A stretch of 64,000 bases of DNA. Origin: Bog-756 sp963734435. Its GTDB lineage: Bacteria; Actinomycetota; Acidimicrobiia; Acidimicrobiales; RAAP-2. Both the position numbers and the translations under genes were made by a program. The stretch covers positions 156,712-220,711 of the forward strand of contig CAVTHA010000001.1 of the NCBI GenBank assembly GCA_963734435.1. Reading direction: 5' to 3'. Below the pieces are notes generated by a model that worked only from the letters and a program-made list of their open reading frames with translations, did no database searches and was not told where the DNA came from. Shown piece by piece: positions 32,867 through 42,147 of the stretch (its first letter is position 1; each line of letters opens with the position of its first letter).

Positions 32867-33952
32867 ATGGCAGCTGAGGTCCGTGGGGTGGTCGCCATGA
32901 GCAAGGGCGAACCGGTCTCGCTGGTCCCGATCGTGGTGCCCGATCCGGGACCGGGCGAGGTGGTGGTGTCGGTGCAGGCCTGCGGGGTCTGTCACACCGA
33001 CCTCCACTACCGGGAGGGCGGCATCAACGACGAGTTCCCGTTCCTGCTGGGGCACGAGGCGGCCGGCTCGGTGGAAGCGGTGGGGCCCGGCGTCACTGCG
33101 GTCGGGCCGGGGGACTTCGTGGTGCTCAACTGGCGCGCCGTGTGCGGCGAGTGCCGGTCCTGCCGGCGGGGCAGGCCCTGGTACTGCTTCGACACCCACA
33201 ACGCCACCCAGAAGATGACCCTGGCCGATGGCACGCCGCTGTCGCCCGCCCTCGGGATCGGGGCCTTCGCCGACCAGACGCTGGTGGCCGCAGGCCAGTG
33301 CACCAAGGTCGACCCGTCCGCCCGCCCCGAAGCGGTCGGGCTCCTCGGCTGCGGGGTGATGGCCGGGCTCGGATCGGCCATGTTCACCGGCGAGGTCGGC
33401 TCGGGGGATTCGGTGGCGGTCTTCGGTTGCGGTGGTGTGGGCTGCGCCGCCATCGCCGGTGCCCGTCTCAACGGCGCCAGGAAGGTCATCGCCGTCGACC
33501 TCGACCCTCGCAAGCTCGAGCTGGCCCGCCAGTTCGGGGCGACCGACGGGGTCGACGCCTCGAAGGAGGACGTGGTGGCCAGGGTGCAGGAATTGACCGG
33601 TGGGAACGGGGCCGACGTCTGCATCGAGGCCGTCGGCCACCCGAAGGTCATGGAGCAGGCCTTCTACGCCCGAGACCTGGCCGGCACCCTGGTGCAGGTC
33701 GGTGTACCCACCCCCGACATGCGGATCGACCTGCCCATGATCGACTTCTTCGGACGCGGCGGCCGGCTCCGGCCGAGTTGGTACGGCGACTGCCTCCCGG
33801 CCCGGGACTTCCCGGTGCTGGTCGACCTCTACCTGCAGGGTCGGCTCGACCTCGACCGGTTCGTCTCCGAGACCATCGCCCTCGAGGACGTGGAGGAGGC
33901 GTTCCACCGGATGGAACGAGGTGAGGTTCTGCGATCGGTGGTGCTGATCTGA
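32867..33952 (+). CDS. mscR: S-(hydroxymethyl)mycothiol dehydrogenase
   Basis: A 361-residue zinc-dependent MDR enzyme that closely follows actinobacterial MscR from memory of the family: EVRGVVAMSKGEPVSLVPIV, QACGVCHTDLHYREGGINDE with the catalytic Cys, GHEAAGSVEAVGPG, the four-Cys structural zinc loop CGECRSCRRGRPWYC, FGCGGVGCAAIAGARLNGAR for NAD and GTLVQVGVPTPDMRIDLPM. It oxidises the formaldehyde-mycothiol adduct to S-formylmycothiol in the cytoplasm; the enzyme also acts on S-nitrosomycothiol. The ATG at 32867 has AAGGAG 6 bases upstream. Together with fdh it provides a formaldehyde detoxification route. Intact. Confidence 0.92.
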   Translation: MAAEVRGVVAMSKGEPVSLVPIVVPDPGPGEVVVSVQACGVCHTDLHYREGGINDEFPFLLGHEAAGSVEAVGPGVTAVGPGDFVVLNWRAVCGECRSCRRGRPWYCFDTHNATQKMTLADGTPLSPALGIGAFADQTLVAAGQCTKVDPSARPEAVGLLGCGVMAGLGSAMFTGEVGSGDSVAVFGCGGVGCAAIAGARLNGARKVIAVDLDPRKLELARQFGATDGVDASKEDVVARVQELTGGNGADVCIEAVGHPKVMEQAFYARDLAGTLVQVGVPTPDMRIDLPMIDFFGRGGRLRPSWYGDCLPARDFPVLVDLYLQGRLDLDRFVSETIALEDVEEAFHRMERGEVLRSVVLI

Positions 33953-33970
33953 CCCGTACCCGGCGCTCGG

Positions 33971-34393
33971 TCAGGCGTACCCCTGGGCCACGTGCTCGAT
34001 CCACCAGTCCGGCGCAGCATTCATCAACGTCTGCATGTCCCAGTAGTCCCACCACCGCACGATGGAGCCCCCGCGCAGCTCGTGGATCGACACGAAGGGC
34101 AGGACCACCTCCTCGCCGGTATGCCAGTGCCACGTCTCGGCATGCTCGGTGACCACCCCGTCACCTTCGCCCACCATGAGGCGGAGGTCGTGCTCGTACG
34201 CCGAGATGGGTTCGAGCCCCAGCCGCAACCGGGCGACGATCTGCTCCGGCCCCCGGGCCACGTCGTCGGCCGGGGAGGGAACATCGGTGTACTCACTGTC
34301 CCCGATGAAGAAGGCGGCGATGCCCTCCCAGTCGCGCCCATAGAGCGCCTGCCAGAACGACCGCACCCGTAGCTTGTTGGCCTCGACGCTCAC
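33971..34393 (-). CDS. SnoaL-like/NTF2-fold protein
   Basis: A 140-residue NTF2-like protein. Typical parts are RVRSFWQALYGRDWEGIAAF at the N-terminus, DDVARGPEQIVARLRLGLEP, the core strands MVGEGDGVVTEHAETWHWHT and VSIHELRGGSIVRWWDYWDM. This resembles limonene-epoxide-hydrolase and SnoaL-type ketosteroid-isomerase-like proteins acting on hydrophobic small molecules. The GTG at 34393 has GGAG 5 bases upstream; the longer reading to 34441 is unlikely. It is convergent with mscR (18 bases apart) and downstream of the tetR gene. Substrate unknown. Confidence 0.83.
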   Translation of the reverse strand: MSVEANKLRVRSFWQALYGRDWEGIAAFFIGDSEYTDVPSPADDVARGPEQIVARLRLGLEPISAYEHDLRLMVGEGDGVVTEHAETWHWHTGEEVVLPFVSIHELRGGSIVRWWDYWDMQTLMNAAPDWWIEHVAQGYA

Positions 34394-34451
34394 CGGCGCT
34401 CCTCGCGGTCGGGTTGGCGGCGGGTCGGAGCGTACCCCCACGGTGGCGACC

Positions 34452-35042
34452 TCAACGGAGCCCGCTGACCAGCCGCCTCACCAGGTCACCCACCCGGGCT
34501 CGTTCCTCCTCCGGATCGTCGGCCCCGGCGACGGCCACACCGGCCTCGGAGAGAGCGGCGAGCAGCATCCGGGCGGTGAGTTCGCCGGGTGGGACGCGGA
34601 CGAGCCCGGCCTGGGCCAGGACGTCCAGCGAGGCCACCATGAGCCCGAGGAAGTACCGCTCCTCGATGTCCTTCCACCGGGCCCATCCGAGGACGGCCGG
34701 CGCCTCCTCGAGGGCGATGCGGCGGAAGTCGGGCTCGAGACAGGCCTCGAGGAAGGCGTCCACCCCTCGCGAGAACTCCTCCCAGGGGTCGTCGATCCCG
34801 TCGACAGCGACGACCACCGCCGCCACCAGACGCTCCTCCAACCGTACGAAGGCCGCCTCCAACAATTCGGCCTTGTCCCTGAAGTGGTGGTACACCGCCC
34901 CTTTGGTCACCCGGGCCGCTTCGGCCACCTGGTCGACGGTGGTGTTGGCGAACCCGTCGGCGGTGAACCGGGTCATCGCCGCGTCGAGGATGGCGGCCCG
35001 GGTGGTCTCCGCGTACTCCTCACGGCGGCTCTTGACTTCCAC
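34452..35042 (-). CDS. TetR/AcrR family transcriptional regulator
   Basis: A 196-residue TetR regulator. The helix-turn-helix reads AILDAAMTRFTADGFANTTV then DQVAEAARVTKGAVYHHFRD, followed by KAELLEAAFVRLEERLV. The C-terminal domain (LEACLEPDFRRIALEEAPAV, WARWKDIEERYFLGLM) is of a common type with an inducer pocket. The GTG at 35042 has GAGGG 3-4 bases upstream. Its coding start overlaps the -35 box of the divergent hydrolase gene, so binding near 35064-35076 would control both. Probably co-transcribed with the SnoaL-like gene 58 bases downstream. Confidence 0.9.
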   Translation of the reverse strand: MEVKSRREEYAETTRAAILDAAMTRFTADGFANTTVDQVAEAARVTKGAVYHHFRDKAELLEAAFVRLEERLVAAVVVAVDGIDDPWEEFSRGVDAFLEACLEPDFRRIALEEAPAVLGWARWKDIEERYFLGLMVASLDVLAQAGLVRVPPGELTARMLLAALSEAGVAVAGADDPEEERARVGDLVRRLVSGLR

Positions 35043-35076
35043 GACCCTCGATCTTACACTAACATACTATGAGTAT
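35032..35076 (+). promoter_or_regulatory. Leaderless promoter and operator of the divergent hydrolase gene
   Basis: TTGACT (35032-35037) and TACACT (35055-35060) are 17 bases apart. Transcription should start around 35067-35069, on the ATG of the hydrolase at 35069, giving a leaderless message. The inverted repeat ATACT-ATG-AGTAT (35064-35076) is centred on that ATG and is the best operator candidate for the adjacent TetR regulator. The -35 box lies inside the first codons of tetR. Confidence 0.65.
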
Positions 35077-35968
35077 TAAAGACACTGTCAGTACTGCACA
35101 CACCTCGGGTATCCCTGCCCGGCAGACGGTGGCCACCCGGTTCGGCCCGGTCGGCTACCTCCAAGCCGGTGCCGGTCCGACCTCCCTGTTCGTCCACGGG
35201 GTGTTCCTCGGCGCCGATCTCTGGTGCCACCAACTCGAAGGCCTTGCCGACATCCGTCGCGGCGTGGCCGTCGACCTGCTCGCCCACGGGGAGAGTGCAG
35301 ACCCCGGACCGGACGAGCTGACCATCGAGGCGCAGGTCGACATGGTCATGGATGTCATCGACGGTCTCGGCCTCGACCAGGTCGACCTGGTGGGAAACGA
35401 CACCGGCGGTGCCATCGCCCAGTTGGTGGCGGTCCGCTCCCCCGAGCGGGTGCGGAGCCTCACCCTGACCAACTGCGACACGGACGACAACTGGCCACCC
35501 GAGGCGTTCCGGCCCATCTTCGACCTGGCCCGGGCGGGGGAACTGGCCGACGCCGCCCAGGCCCTGGCATCCGATCCCGAGGCCGGACGCGCCGCGCTGG
35601 CCTCGGGATTCGAGGACCCGGCGGCGCTGTCCGACGCGACGGTGTCGTCGTTCCTCGCCCCGTTCGCCGACCGCGCTCGGGCCGAGTCGCTCCAGGCCTT
35701 CGTGGCCCGGATGGACAGCGCGGTGACCGTGGCCATCCGGGACGATCTGGCCCGGTTCGACCGGCCGACCCTGGTCGTGTGGGGCACCGGGGACGACTTC
35801 TTCGACGTGCGCTGGGCCCACTGGCTGGCCGAGACCATCCCCGGAACGGTCCGGTGCGTCGAACTGGAGGGGGCGAAGCTGTTCTTCCCCCTCGAACGCA
35901 CGGCCTTCACCGATGAGCTCCGGGCCTTCTGGACCGAGGCCGATCCGGCCGGTCCCGGAGCCGCCTGA
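35069..35968 (+). CDS. Alpha/beta-fold hydrolase
   Basis: A 299-residue alpha/beta hydrolase of the haloalkane-dehalogenase/epoxide-hydrolase-like branch. It shows TSLFVHGVFLGADLWCHQL with the HG motif, the elbow VDLVGNDTGGAIAQLVAV where the nucleophile is Asp (GNDTGG), the acid region TLVVWGTGDDFFDVRWAHWL, and LTLTNCDTDDNWPPEAF. An Asp nucleophile points to dehalogenase, epoxide hydrolase or fluoroacetate-type chemistry rather than esterase. The usual final His is not obvious (LEGAKLFFPLERTAF replaces the 'GxHF' region), so activity may be altered. The ATG at 35069 is the leaderless start. Controlled by the adjacent TetR. Confidence 0.83.
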   Translation: MSIKDTVSTAHTSGIPARQTVATRFGPVGYLQAGAGPTSLFVHGVFLGADLWCHQLEGLADIRRGVAVDLLAHGESADPGPDELTIEAQVDMVMDVIDGLGLDQVDLVGNDTGGAIAQLVAVRSPERVRSLTLTNCDTDDNWPPEAFRPIFDLARAGELADAAQALASDPEAGRAALASGFEDPAALSDATVSSFLAPFADRARAESLQAFVARMDSAVTVAIRDDLARFDRPTLVVWGTGDDFFDVRWAHWLAETIPGTVRCVELEGAKLFFPLERTAFTDELRAFWTEADPAGPGAA

Positions 35969-35990
35969 CCTACGGGCCGGCCTGACGCCG

Positions 35991-37244
35991 TCACCCGGCC
36001 TGACGGGCCTGCACCAGCCGGCGGGCAGCATCGGCGGTGCGCGGCACCCCTCGGGCCTCGGCCATGGCCATGACGAAGGTGGTGGCGGCCGTGACCCCGT
36101 TGAGGAACAAACGGTCCTGTTGATCGGCGGTCAGCTCGAACTGGGTAGCGGTGAGGGCGTCGTTGTCGACGAAGATGGTGCGGCCGGCGGTGGTCTCGTC
36201 CACGCTGTAGGCGTCCCATTCGTTCATCATGGTCCGGAGGCAGTGCACACCGACGGCGACCGAGCTCCCACACGCCGTCGTGGCCGGGAACCGGGTCTGC
36301 AACGAGGAGAGCTTGATGCCGATGGTCGGCCACCGCGGCGCCTGGCCGTCGGCACGATCGAAGGCGTTGATCGGGAAGTTGCGGAGCATCCCGCCGTCGA
36401 CCCAGGTGACCGTGCCGCCCTCGTAGTGCCGGGTGACCGAGCTTCCGCCGGGGGTGGCCAGACTGACGTCGGCCGCCTGGGCCTCGAAGGTGACCGGCTC
36501 GAAGAAGAACGGGATCGACATCGACGCCCGCACCGCCTCGACCACGTCGCCATCATCGGGCTGATAACCGTAGAGCGGGTAGTCCCACGGCAGCCGAACC
36601 AGCTCGGCCCGGGTGATGTCGGAGGTATGCACGACCACCCGGTACTGGTGACCGGGCGGCAGGCTCATCCCAGGATCGTCGGCGAGTGTGAGCTTCAAGT
36701 CGGCGAACGTCCTCACGCCCAGCTGGTCGTGGAGGATGGGCGCCAACCAGCGTTCGAGGTAGTCGCCGGGGTAGAGACCCATCCGGTCGCTCAGAATGGC
36801 GGCGTCGGCGACGAGGGAACCGACTTTGCCGCCGTGGTGGTCGAGGAAGGCGTGCAGCTTGCCCTCGGGCATGAACTCGGCGAAGTCCATCGACGCCATG
36901 TAGGGGCGGAGCCGCGTCATCGGCAGGCCGGCGCGGCCGATGGCCGCCACCAGGGTGGCGGCGATGGCGCCGGCGCTGGTCCCCGCCACCCGCGGGAACG
37001 TGTAGCCCGCCTCGCTGAGGGCCAGGACCGCGCCCACCAGGCCGATGCCCTTCACGCCCCCGCCTTCGAGGGCCAGGTCGGCTACCAGTCGGCGCTCCCC
37101 GCCCCCGGCGGGATCGGCCCAGCCGTCCTCCTCGAGCAAGCTCTGCGCCGCGGCGTCGAATCGTTGCTGGAGGGTGGGGTCGCGGCGGTACCCCTGGGGT
37201 GACGAGGGATCGACGGTGGTCACGGGTTCCGTGCTGGTGCTCAT
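35991..37244 (-). CDS. Patatin-like phospholipase
   Basis: A 417-residue patatin-domain protein. The oxyanion loop is LALEGGGVKGIGLVGAVLAL, the nucleophile elbow VAGTSAGAIAATLVA (GTSAG) and the catalytic Asp sits in TWVDGGMLRNFPINAF (DGG). These give the Ser-Asp dyad of patatins, which remove acyl chains from membrane lipids. The ATG at 37244 is a clean start; a stretch of ~45 polar residues precedes the domain. No signal peptide is seen, so it probably acts in the cytoplasm or is exported by an unknown path. It is convergent with the hydrolase gene (22 bases). Confidence 0.9.
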   Translation of the reverse strand: MSTSTEPVTTVDPSSPQGYRRDPTLQQRFDAAAQSLLEEDGWADPAGGGERRLVADLALEGGGVKGIGLVGAVLALSEAGYTFPRVAGTSAGAIAATLVAAIGRAGLPMTRLRPYMASMDFAEFMPEGKLHAFLDHHGGKVGSLVADAAILSDRMGLYPGDYLERWLAPILHDQLGVRTFADLKLTLADDPGMSLPPGHQYRVVVHTSDITRAELVRLPWDYPLYGYQPDDGDVVEAVRASMSIPFFFEPVTFEAQAADVSLATPGGSSVTRHYEGGTVTWVDGGMLRNFPINAFDRADGQAPRWPTIGIKLSSLQTRFPATTACGSSVAVGVHCLRTMMNEWDAYSVDETTAGRTIFVDNDALTATQFELTADQQDRLFLNGVTAATTFVMAMAEARGVPRTADAARRLVQARQAG

Positions 37245-37355
37245 GTCCGACCTCCATGGTCTGCGGCCCTCGGCCGTTGCGTCCGCCGCGTCTGTCCAAC
37301 TCTTCGGCACGGACCCGGCCGGGCCTGAGGCGGTGGATGACCCGCTGTCGCTAGA

Positions 37356-38663
37356 TTGGCCGTCTTGACCGATCCACCGAGGCCACCGCATGCGGGCCCG
37401 GCGGTCTCCGGTGCCCCGGACTTGGAAGATGCGCTGCTCGAGGGGGACCGCGCCCTCGAGACCGGCGGAGCCAGGGCGGCCCTCCGCTACCCGGTCTTCC
37501 GCAAGATCTACCTGGCCGCGCTGATCTCCAATGTCGGGAATTGGATGCAGACGGTGGTGCTGGCCGCCTTCGTCTTCCACCTGACCGGCTCCTCGACGGA
37601 CGTCGGGCTCATGACCCTCGCCCAGCTCGGACCACTGTTCCTCCTGGCGCCGGTCGGGGGCATGGCGGCCGACCGCATCGACCGGCGCACCTTGTTGCTG
37701 GTGGTGACGGTCGAGCAGTGCGTCGCCTCCCTGGCCGTCGCCGGGCTGGCCCACGGCCAGCATCCCCGGGTGGCGGCGCTGTTCGCCGCCGTCCTGGCCA
37801 TCGGGATCGGCCAGGCGTTCTACGCCCCCACCTTCTCCGCTCTCATCCCCACCCTGGTGGGGCGCAACGAGCTGACCGGCGCGGTCTCACTCAACTCGGC
37901 CAACATGAACCTGTCGCGGGTCATCGGACCGGCCATCGGCGGTGTGATCTACGCCAAGGTCGGGGCGTCGTGGGCCTTCGTGACCAACGCCGCCTCCTAC
38001 CTGGTGCTCATCGGCGTGCTGGTTACGGTCCGGCTACCGGCGGTGCGCCGGGTCACCGGGCACGGCTGGCGCCGCCTGCTCGACGGCTTCGCCGTGGCCC
38101 GCCGGGACCGGGTGGTCGGGCGCTGCCTCACCACCATGGTGCTGTTCTCCTTCTTCTGTCTCCCGATCGCCGTGCTCATGCCGGTGCTGGCCCACAACGA
38201 CCTCGGGATCGGCGAGAACACCATTGCCTACGGGCTCCTCTACGCCTCCTTCGGAGCCGGCGCCGTGGTCGGTGCGCTCTCCATCGGCACCTTCCTCGTC
38301 GACCAGCGACTGGAGCGGATCGTCCGCTTCGGCCTCGGCGGCTTCGCCCTCGCTCTGGCCGCCTTCGGGCTGCTCCGGAGCCCGGGTCCCGGCTACCCGG
38401 TCGCCTTCCTGGTCGGACTGTTCTATTTCGTCACCGTGACCTCGCTCGCCACCGTGCTGCAGCGACGCCTGGACGACGCGGTGCGCGGCCGGGTCATGGC
38501 CCTGTGGATCATGGCCTTCGGCGGGACGGTCCCGCTCGGGGCCATCGTCGCCGGGCCGCTCAGCCAGCATTTCGGCATCGAAACGGTGGTGGTGGGCGGC
38601 GCGGTCATCGCCGCCGCGTTGGTCCCGCTGGCCGACCTGGAGGACCGCGCCGTCACCGGATGA
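37356..38663 (+). CDS. MFS transporter (EntS/MFS_3-like exporter)
   Basis: A 435-residue protein with twelve predicted membrane helices. The MFS loop 2-3 motif is GGMAADRIDRRTLLL. Other parts typical of the enterobactin-exporter-like group are FRKIYLAALISNVGNWMQTV, PTFSALIPTLVGRNELTGAV and SLNSANMNLSRVIGPAIGGV. The family exports siderophores, drugs or metabolites by proton antiport. The start is a TTG, at 37356 or 37365, without a clear ribosome site. It precedes the acyl-CoA dehydrogenase and SDR genes by 95 bases and could serve the same pathway. Substrate unknown. Confidence 0.87.
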   Translation: MAVLTDPPRPPHAGPAVSGAPDLEDALLEGDRALETGGARAALRYPVFRKIYLAALISNVGNWMQTVVLAAFVFHLTGSSTDVGLMTLAQLGPLFLLAPVGGMAADRIDRRTLLLVVTVEQCVASLAVAGLAHGQHPRVAALFAAVLAIGIGQAFYAPTFSALIPTLVGRNELTGAVSLNSANMNLSRVIGPAIGGVIYAKVGASWAFVTNAASYLVLIGVLVTVRLPAVRRVTGHGWRRLLDGFAVARRDRVVGRCLTTMVLFSFFCLPIAVLMPVLAHNDLGIGENTIAYGLLYASFGAGAVVGALSIGTFLVDQRLERIVRFGLGGFALALAAFGLLRSPGPGYPVAFLVGLFYFVTVTSLATVLQRRLDDAVRGRVMALWIMAFGGTVPLGAIVAGPLSQHFGIETVVVGGAVIAAALVPLADLEDRAVTG

Positions 38664-38758
38664 CGGGGACCACCGCCACCCCGGTGAGTGGACCCTGTCC
38701 GGAGCCACCCGGTACGGTGGCCGCGCCGGGCCGTTCGGATGGCGAGGGAGGTCGTGCC

Positions 38759-40037
38759 ATGGCGTGGGAGTTCTCGACTGAGGCCGACTTCCAGGAGCAG
38801 CTCGACTGGGTCGAACAGTTCTGCATCGAGGAGGTCGAGCCCCTCGAGCTCCTCTTCCCCTACGCCGTCCGCATCCGCGACCCGAAGATGCGGGCCTTGG
38901 TCGACCCGCTGCAGAACCAGGTGAAAGAGCATGGTCTGTGGGCCATCTTCCTGGACAAGGAGCTCGGCGGACCGGGGTTCGGCCAGCTCAAGTTGGCCCT
39001 GCTCAACGAAATCATCGGCCGCTACGCCCTGGCTCCCTCCATCTTCGGCTGCCAGGCCCCCGACACCGGCAACATGGAGCTTCTCGCCGCCTACGGCACC
39101 GAGGAGCAGAAGCAGCGGTGGCTGTACCCACTCATGAACCAGGAGATCTGGTCGGCCTACTCCATGACCGAGCCGGAGGGGGGCTCGGACCCCAACATGT
39201 TCAAGACGACCGCGGTCCGGGACGGCGAGGAGTGGGTGATCAACGGGGAGAAATGGTTCACCAGCGGGGGTCGCCACGCCGACATCCTGATCGTGATGTG
39301 CACCAACGGCATGTTCGTGGTGCCCCGCCATACTCCCGGCGTCGAGATCATGGACTACCCGCGCACCCACGACCACATCCGCTACAACGAGGTGCGGGTG
39401 CCGCTCGACCATCTGCTCGGGCCAGAGGACGGAGCCAAGGTGTTGGCCCAACGGCGGCTCGGGGGCGGACGGATCCACCATTGCATGCGGGCCATCGCCC
39501 AGTGCAAGCGGGCCTTCGACATGATGTGCGAGCGCGCCCTCAGCCGCGAGTCCCACGGCAAGGTCATCGCCGAGCACCAGATGGTCCAGAGCGCCATCGC
39601 CGACTCGTACGCCGACATCAACATGCTCCGGCTGCTCGTCCTGTGGACGGCCTGGACCATCGACAACTCGAGCACCGCCGGCCTCTCGAACCCAGATCGC
39701 CGCCTGCAAGTACACGGCGGCCAAGGTGCTCCGGGAGGTGTCCTACCGGGCCATCCACATCCTGGGATCGCTCGGGGTCACCGATCTCACACCGCTGCAG
39801 GCCATGTGGGCCGCCTCCCCGACCATGAGCGTGATGGACGGCGTGGACGAGGTGCACAAGGTCACCGTGGCCCGCAACGTCCTGAAGGAGTACCGGCCTC
39901 ATGATGGACCCTGGCCGACCGACTACCTCCCGGCCAAGCGGGAGCAGGCTCGCAAGAAGTTCGCCGACGCCATGGCGGCCGACCCCGAGCTGGTGCAGTA
40001 CTCGGAGATGATGCTGCGCCGCCGCCGCCCGGGCTGA
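38759..40037 (+). CDS. Acyl-CoA dehydrogenase, one frameshift
   Basis: About 426 residues, one indel near 39690. FAD acyl-CoA dehydrogenase features are MEFSTEADFQEQLDW-like helices at the N-terminus, GLWAIFLDKELGGPGFGQLK, WSAYSMTEPEGGSDPNMFKT in the FAD loop, WVINGEKWFTSGG and GVEIMDYPRTHDHIRYNEVR. The C-terminal part (REVSYRAIHILGSLGVTDLT) continues in the next frame. It would introduce a double bond next to the CoA thioester and pass electrons to ETF. The ATG at 38759 has GGGAGG 8 bases upstream. Only 4 bases separate it from the SDR gene. Confidence 0.88.
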
Positions 40038-40041
40038 CCCC

Positions 40042-40842
40042 GTGGACATCGACGACCGGGTCATCATCGTCACCGGGGGGGCGAGCGGGATCGGCCGCGA
40101 GCTCTGCCGGGCGTTCGCCGCCCGGGGCGCGCGGGGCGTCACCGTGGCGGACATCGACGGGGCCGGTGCCGACCGGGTAGCCGGCGGAGCTGCGGCGGCG
40201 GCCGGGCCCTGGCCGTGCCGGTGGACGTGGCTGACGAGGGCCAGGTGGCGGCCATGGTGCGGAAGACCGAGGAGGCCTTCGGGCCGGTCGACCTGTTCTG
40301 CGCCAACGCCGGCATCATCGTCGGCGGCGGGGTCGAGGCCCCCGACGCCGAGTGGGAGCGGATGTGGGCCGTCAACGTGCTGAGCCACGTGTACGCCGCC
40401 CGGTCCGTGCTGCCGGCCATGATCCGAGCGCGGCCAGGGCTATCTGCTCCACACGGCGTCGGCCGCCGGTCTGCTCACCCAGCTCGGGTCGGCTCCCTAC
40501 AGCGTGACCAAGCACGCGGTGGTGGCCCTGGCCGAGTGGCTGTCCATCACCCATGCCGCCGACGGGATCACCGTCTCGTGCCTGTGCCCGCAAGGCGTCT
40601 GGACCAACATGACCGGGGCCCCGACCGAGGACGCCGACCCGTTGCTGTCGGCCACGGCCGGCCGCAACGGCATGCTGATGCCCGAAGACGTGGCGTCGGT
40701 GGTGATCGAAGGTCTGGCCGACGAGCGGTTCCTCATCCTTCCCCACCCCGAGGTGGCCGAGTTCGAGCAACGGCGCGCCGGCGATCGCGAACGCTGGCTC
40801 CGGGCCATGCGCCGGATCCAAGCAGAGATCACGCCGGCCTGA
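40042..40842 (+). CDS. SDR-family oxidoreductase, two frameshifts
   Basis: About 266 residues. The NAD(P) motif is VIIVTGGASGIGRELCRAFA (TGxxxGIG), NNAG appears as FCANAGIIVGGGVE, and the active site as TASAAGLLTQLGSAPYSVTKHA (Ser, YxxxK). The product end is SCLCPQGVWTNMTGAP. Indels lie near 40190 and 40435. Start is the GTG at 40042, immediately after the acyl-CoA dehydrogenase stop, so both are translated from one message. A 3-hydroxyacyl-CoA or alcohol dehydrogenase role in the same pathway is likely. Confidence 0.85.
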
Positions 40843-40861
40843 CCGGAGCCGGCCAGACCCA

Positions 40862-40890
40862 CCCGACCCGATCACCCCGGACCGGTCGGG
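40862..40890. terminator. Hairpin between convergent genes
   Basis: CCCGACC (40862-40868) and GGTCGGG (40884-40890) can form a 7-bp GC-rich stem with a 15-base loop between the SDR stop at 40842 and the esterase stop at 40903. There is no strong T-run on either side. Confidence 0.4.
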
Positions 40891-40902
40891 GCCGGACAAA
40901 GG

Positions 40903-42147
40903 TCAGTCGGCCAGGGCCTGGTAGACGAGGCGCGCGCAGCTGGGCCCGGAACGGGTAGGCGGCCGACGGCATCAGCTGGGTCATGAAGACGACGGCCAGG
41001 TCCTCGACCGGGTCGACCCAGAAGGCGGTGCTGGCCGCGCCGCCCCAGTAGTACTCGCCGGCCGAGCCCGCCGATCGCCGTGGCGCGCCGGGCCCTGGCC
41101 CGACGCGCGAAGCCGAGCCCGAACCCGACGCCGGGAAGCCGGCCTCGCCGAAGCCGCCGGTGGCCATGGCCGAGGTCCGCGTCGCCGGGCAGGTGGTTGA
41201 CGGTCATGAGCTCGAGCGTCTTGCGGCCGATGATCCGGTGCCCGTCGAGCTCACCCTGGTCGACCAGCATCTGGCAGAAGCGCAGGTAGTCGGCGGTGGT
41301 CGACACCAGGCCGCCCGCTCCCGACAGGTAGGAGGGCCGCCGCCGGTAGGGCTCGAGGTCGCCGGGTCGTCGATCAGCTCGGGGGCCTCGCCCGGCTGGT
41401 AGCGGTAGCAGGCCGCGAAGCGCTCCACCCGTCGTCGGGGACCACGAAACCGGTGTCGACCATGCCGAGCGGCTCGAAGATCTCGGTCGGCAGGTAGTCG
41501 TCGAAGGCGGCCCGAGAGGATCTCGACCAGCCGGGCGCAGATGTCGGTCGACAGGCCGTAGTTCCAGCGGGTGCCCGGGCTGGAACTTGAGGGGGTGGCT
41601 GGCCAGCAGCTCGCAGACGCCCTCGAGGGTGAGGCCGGACCCGGCGGCGCCCGCGACTCCTCGGCGAAGCCCTGGTCGATCGGGTGGGCCGGCGAGAGCC
41701 GGGCAGACCGGTCATGTGCATGAGGGCGTCGCGGACCGAGATCGGGCGGTCGCGCTCGACGGAGTCGAACGATCCGTCCAGTCGAGCTCACGCCACCGAC
41801 AGGCCCGCCCACGACGGGATGTAGCGGTCGACCGGGTCGGTCAGCTGGAAGCAGCCCTTCTCGTAGAGCTGCATGAGGGCGACCGAGGTGATCGGCTTGG
41901 TCATCGAGTAGATGCGCCAGATGGTGTCCTCGGTCGACCGGCTTGACCGCTCCACGGTCCATGAGGCCGAGCGAGCGGAAGTAGGCGACGTGCTCCCCGC
42001 CGGGCCACGCGCGATCTGGCAGCCGGCGATCTTGCCGGTCGAGACGTAGCGGGTCTCGAAGTGCTCGGTGATCCGCTCGAGCCGGGACCGGTCGAAACCG
42101 GCACCCTCCGGATCGACGGTCGCTCCGAGCTCCAGGCCGGCGGTCAC
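40903..42147 (-). CDS. Beta-lactamase-family (class C-like) serine esterase, heavily frameshifted
   Basis: About 410 residues rebuilt from several frames. The start is VTAGLELGATVDPEGAGFDR, then WRIYSMTKPITSVALMQLYE with the S-x-x-K nucleophile, NYGLSTDI for the Tyr motif, DYLRFCQMLVDQGELDG, LELMTVNHLPGDAD and YYWGGAASTAFWVDPVEDLA near the end. This is the class C/DD-peptidase-like esterase family (EstB, 6-aminohexanoate-dimer-hydrolase-like). GTG at 42147 overlaps the upstream stop as GTGA. Indels are frequent (for example near 40925, 41120, 41440, 41650 and 41940). Last gene of a four-gene minus-strand operon. Confidence 0.75.

Noticed and set aside
32255..33907. Minus-strand frame of 550 codons opposite mscR and the HAD gene
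   Set aside because: Shadow of two well-recognised genes in GC-rich DNA; no motif, no ribosome site.
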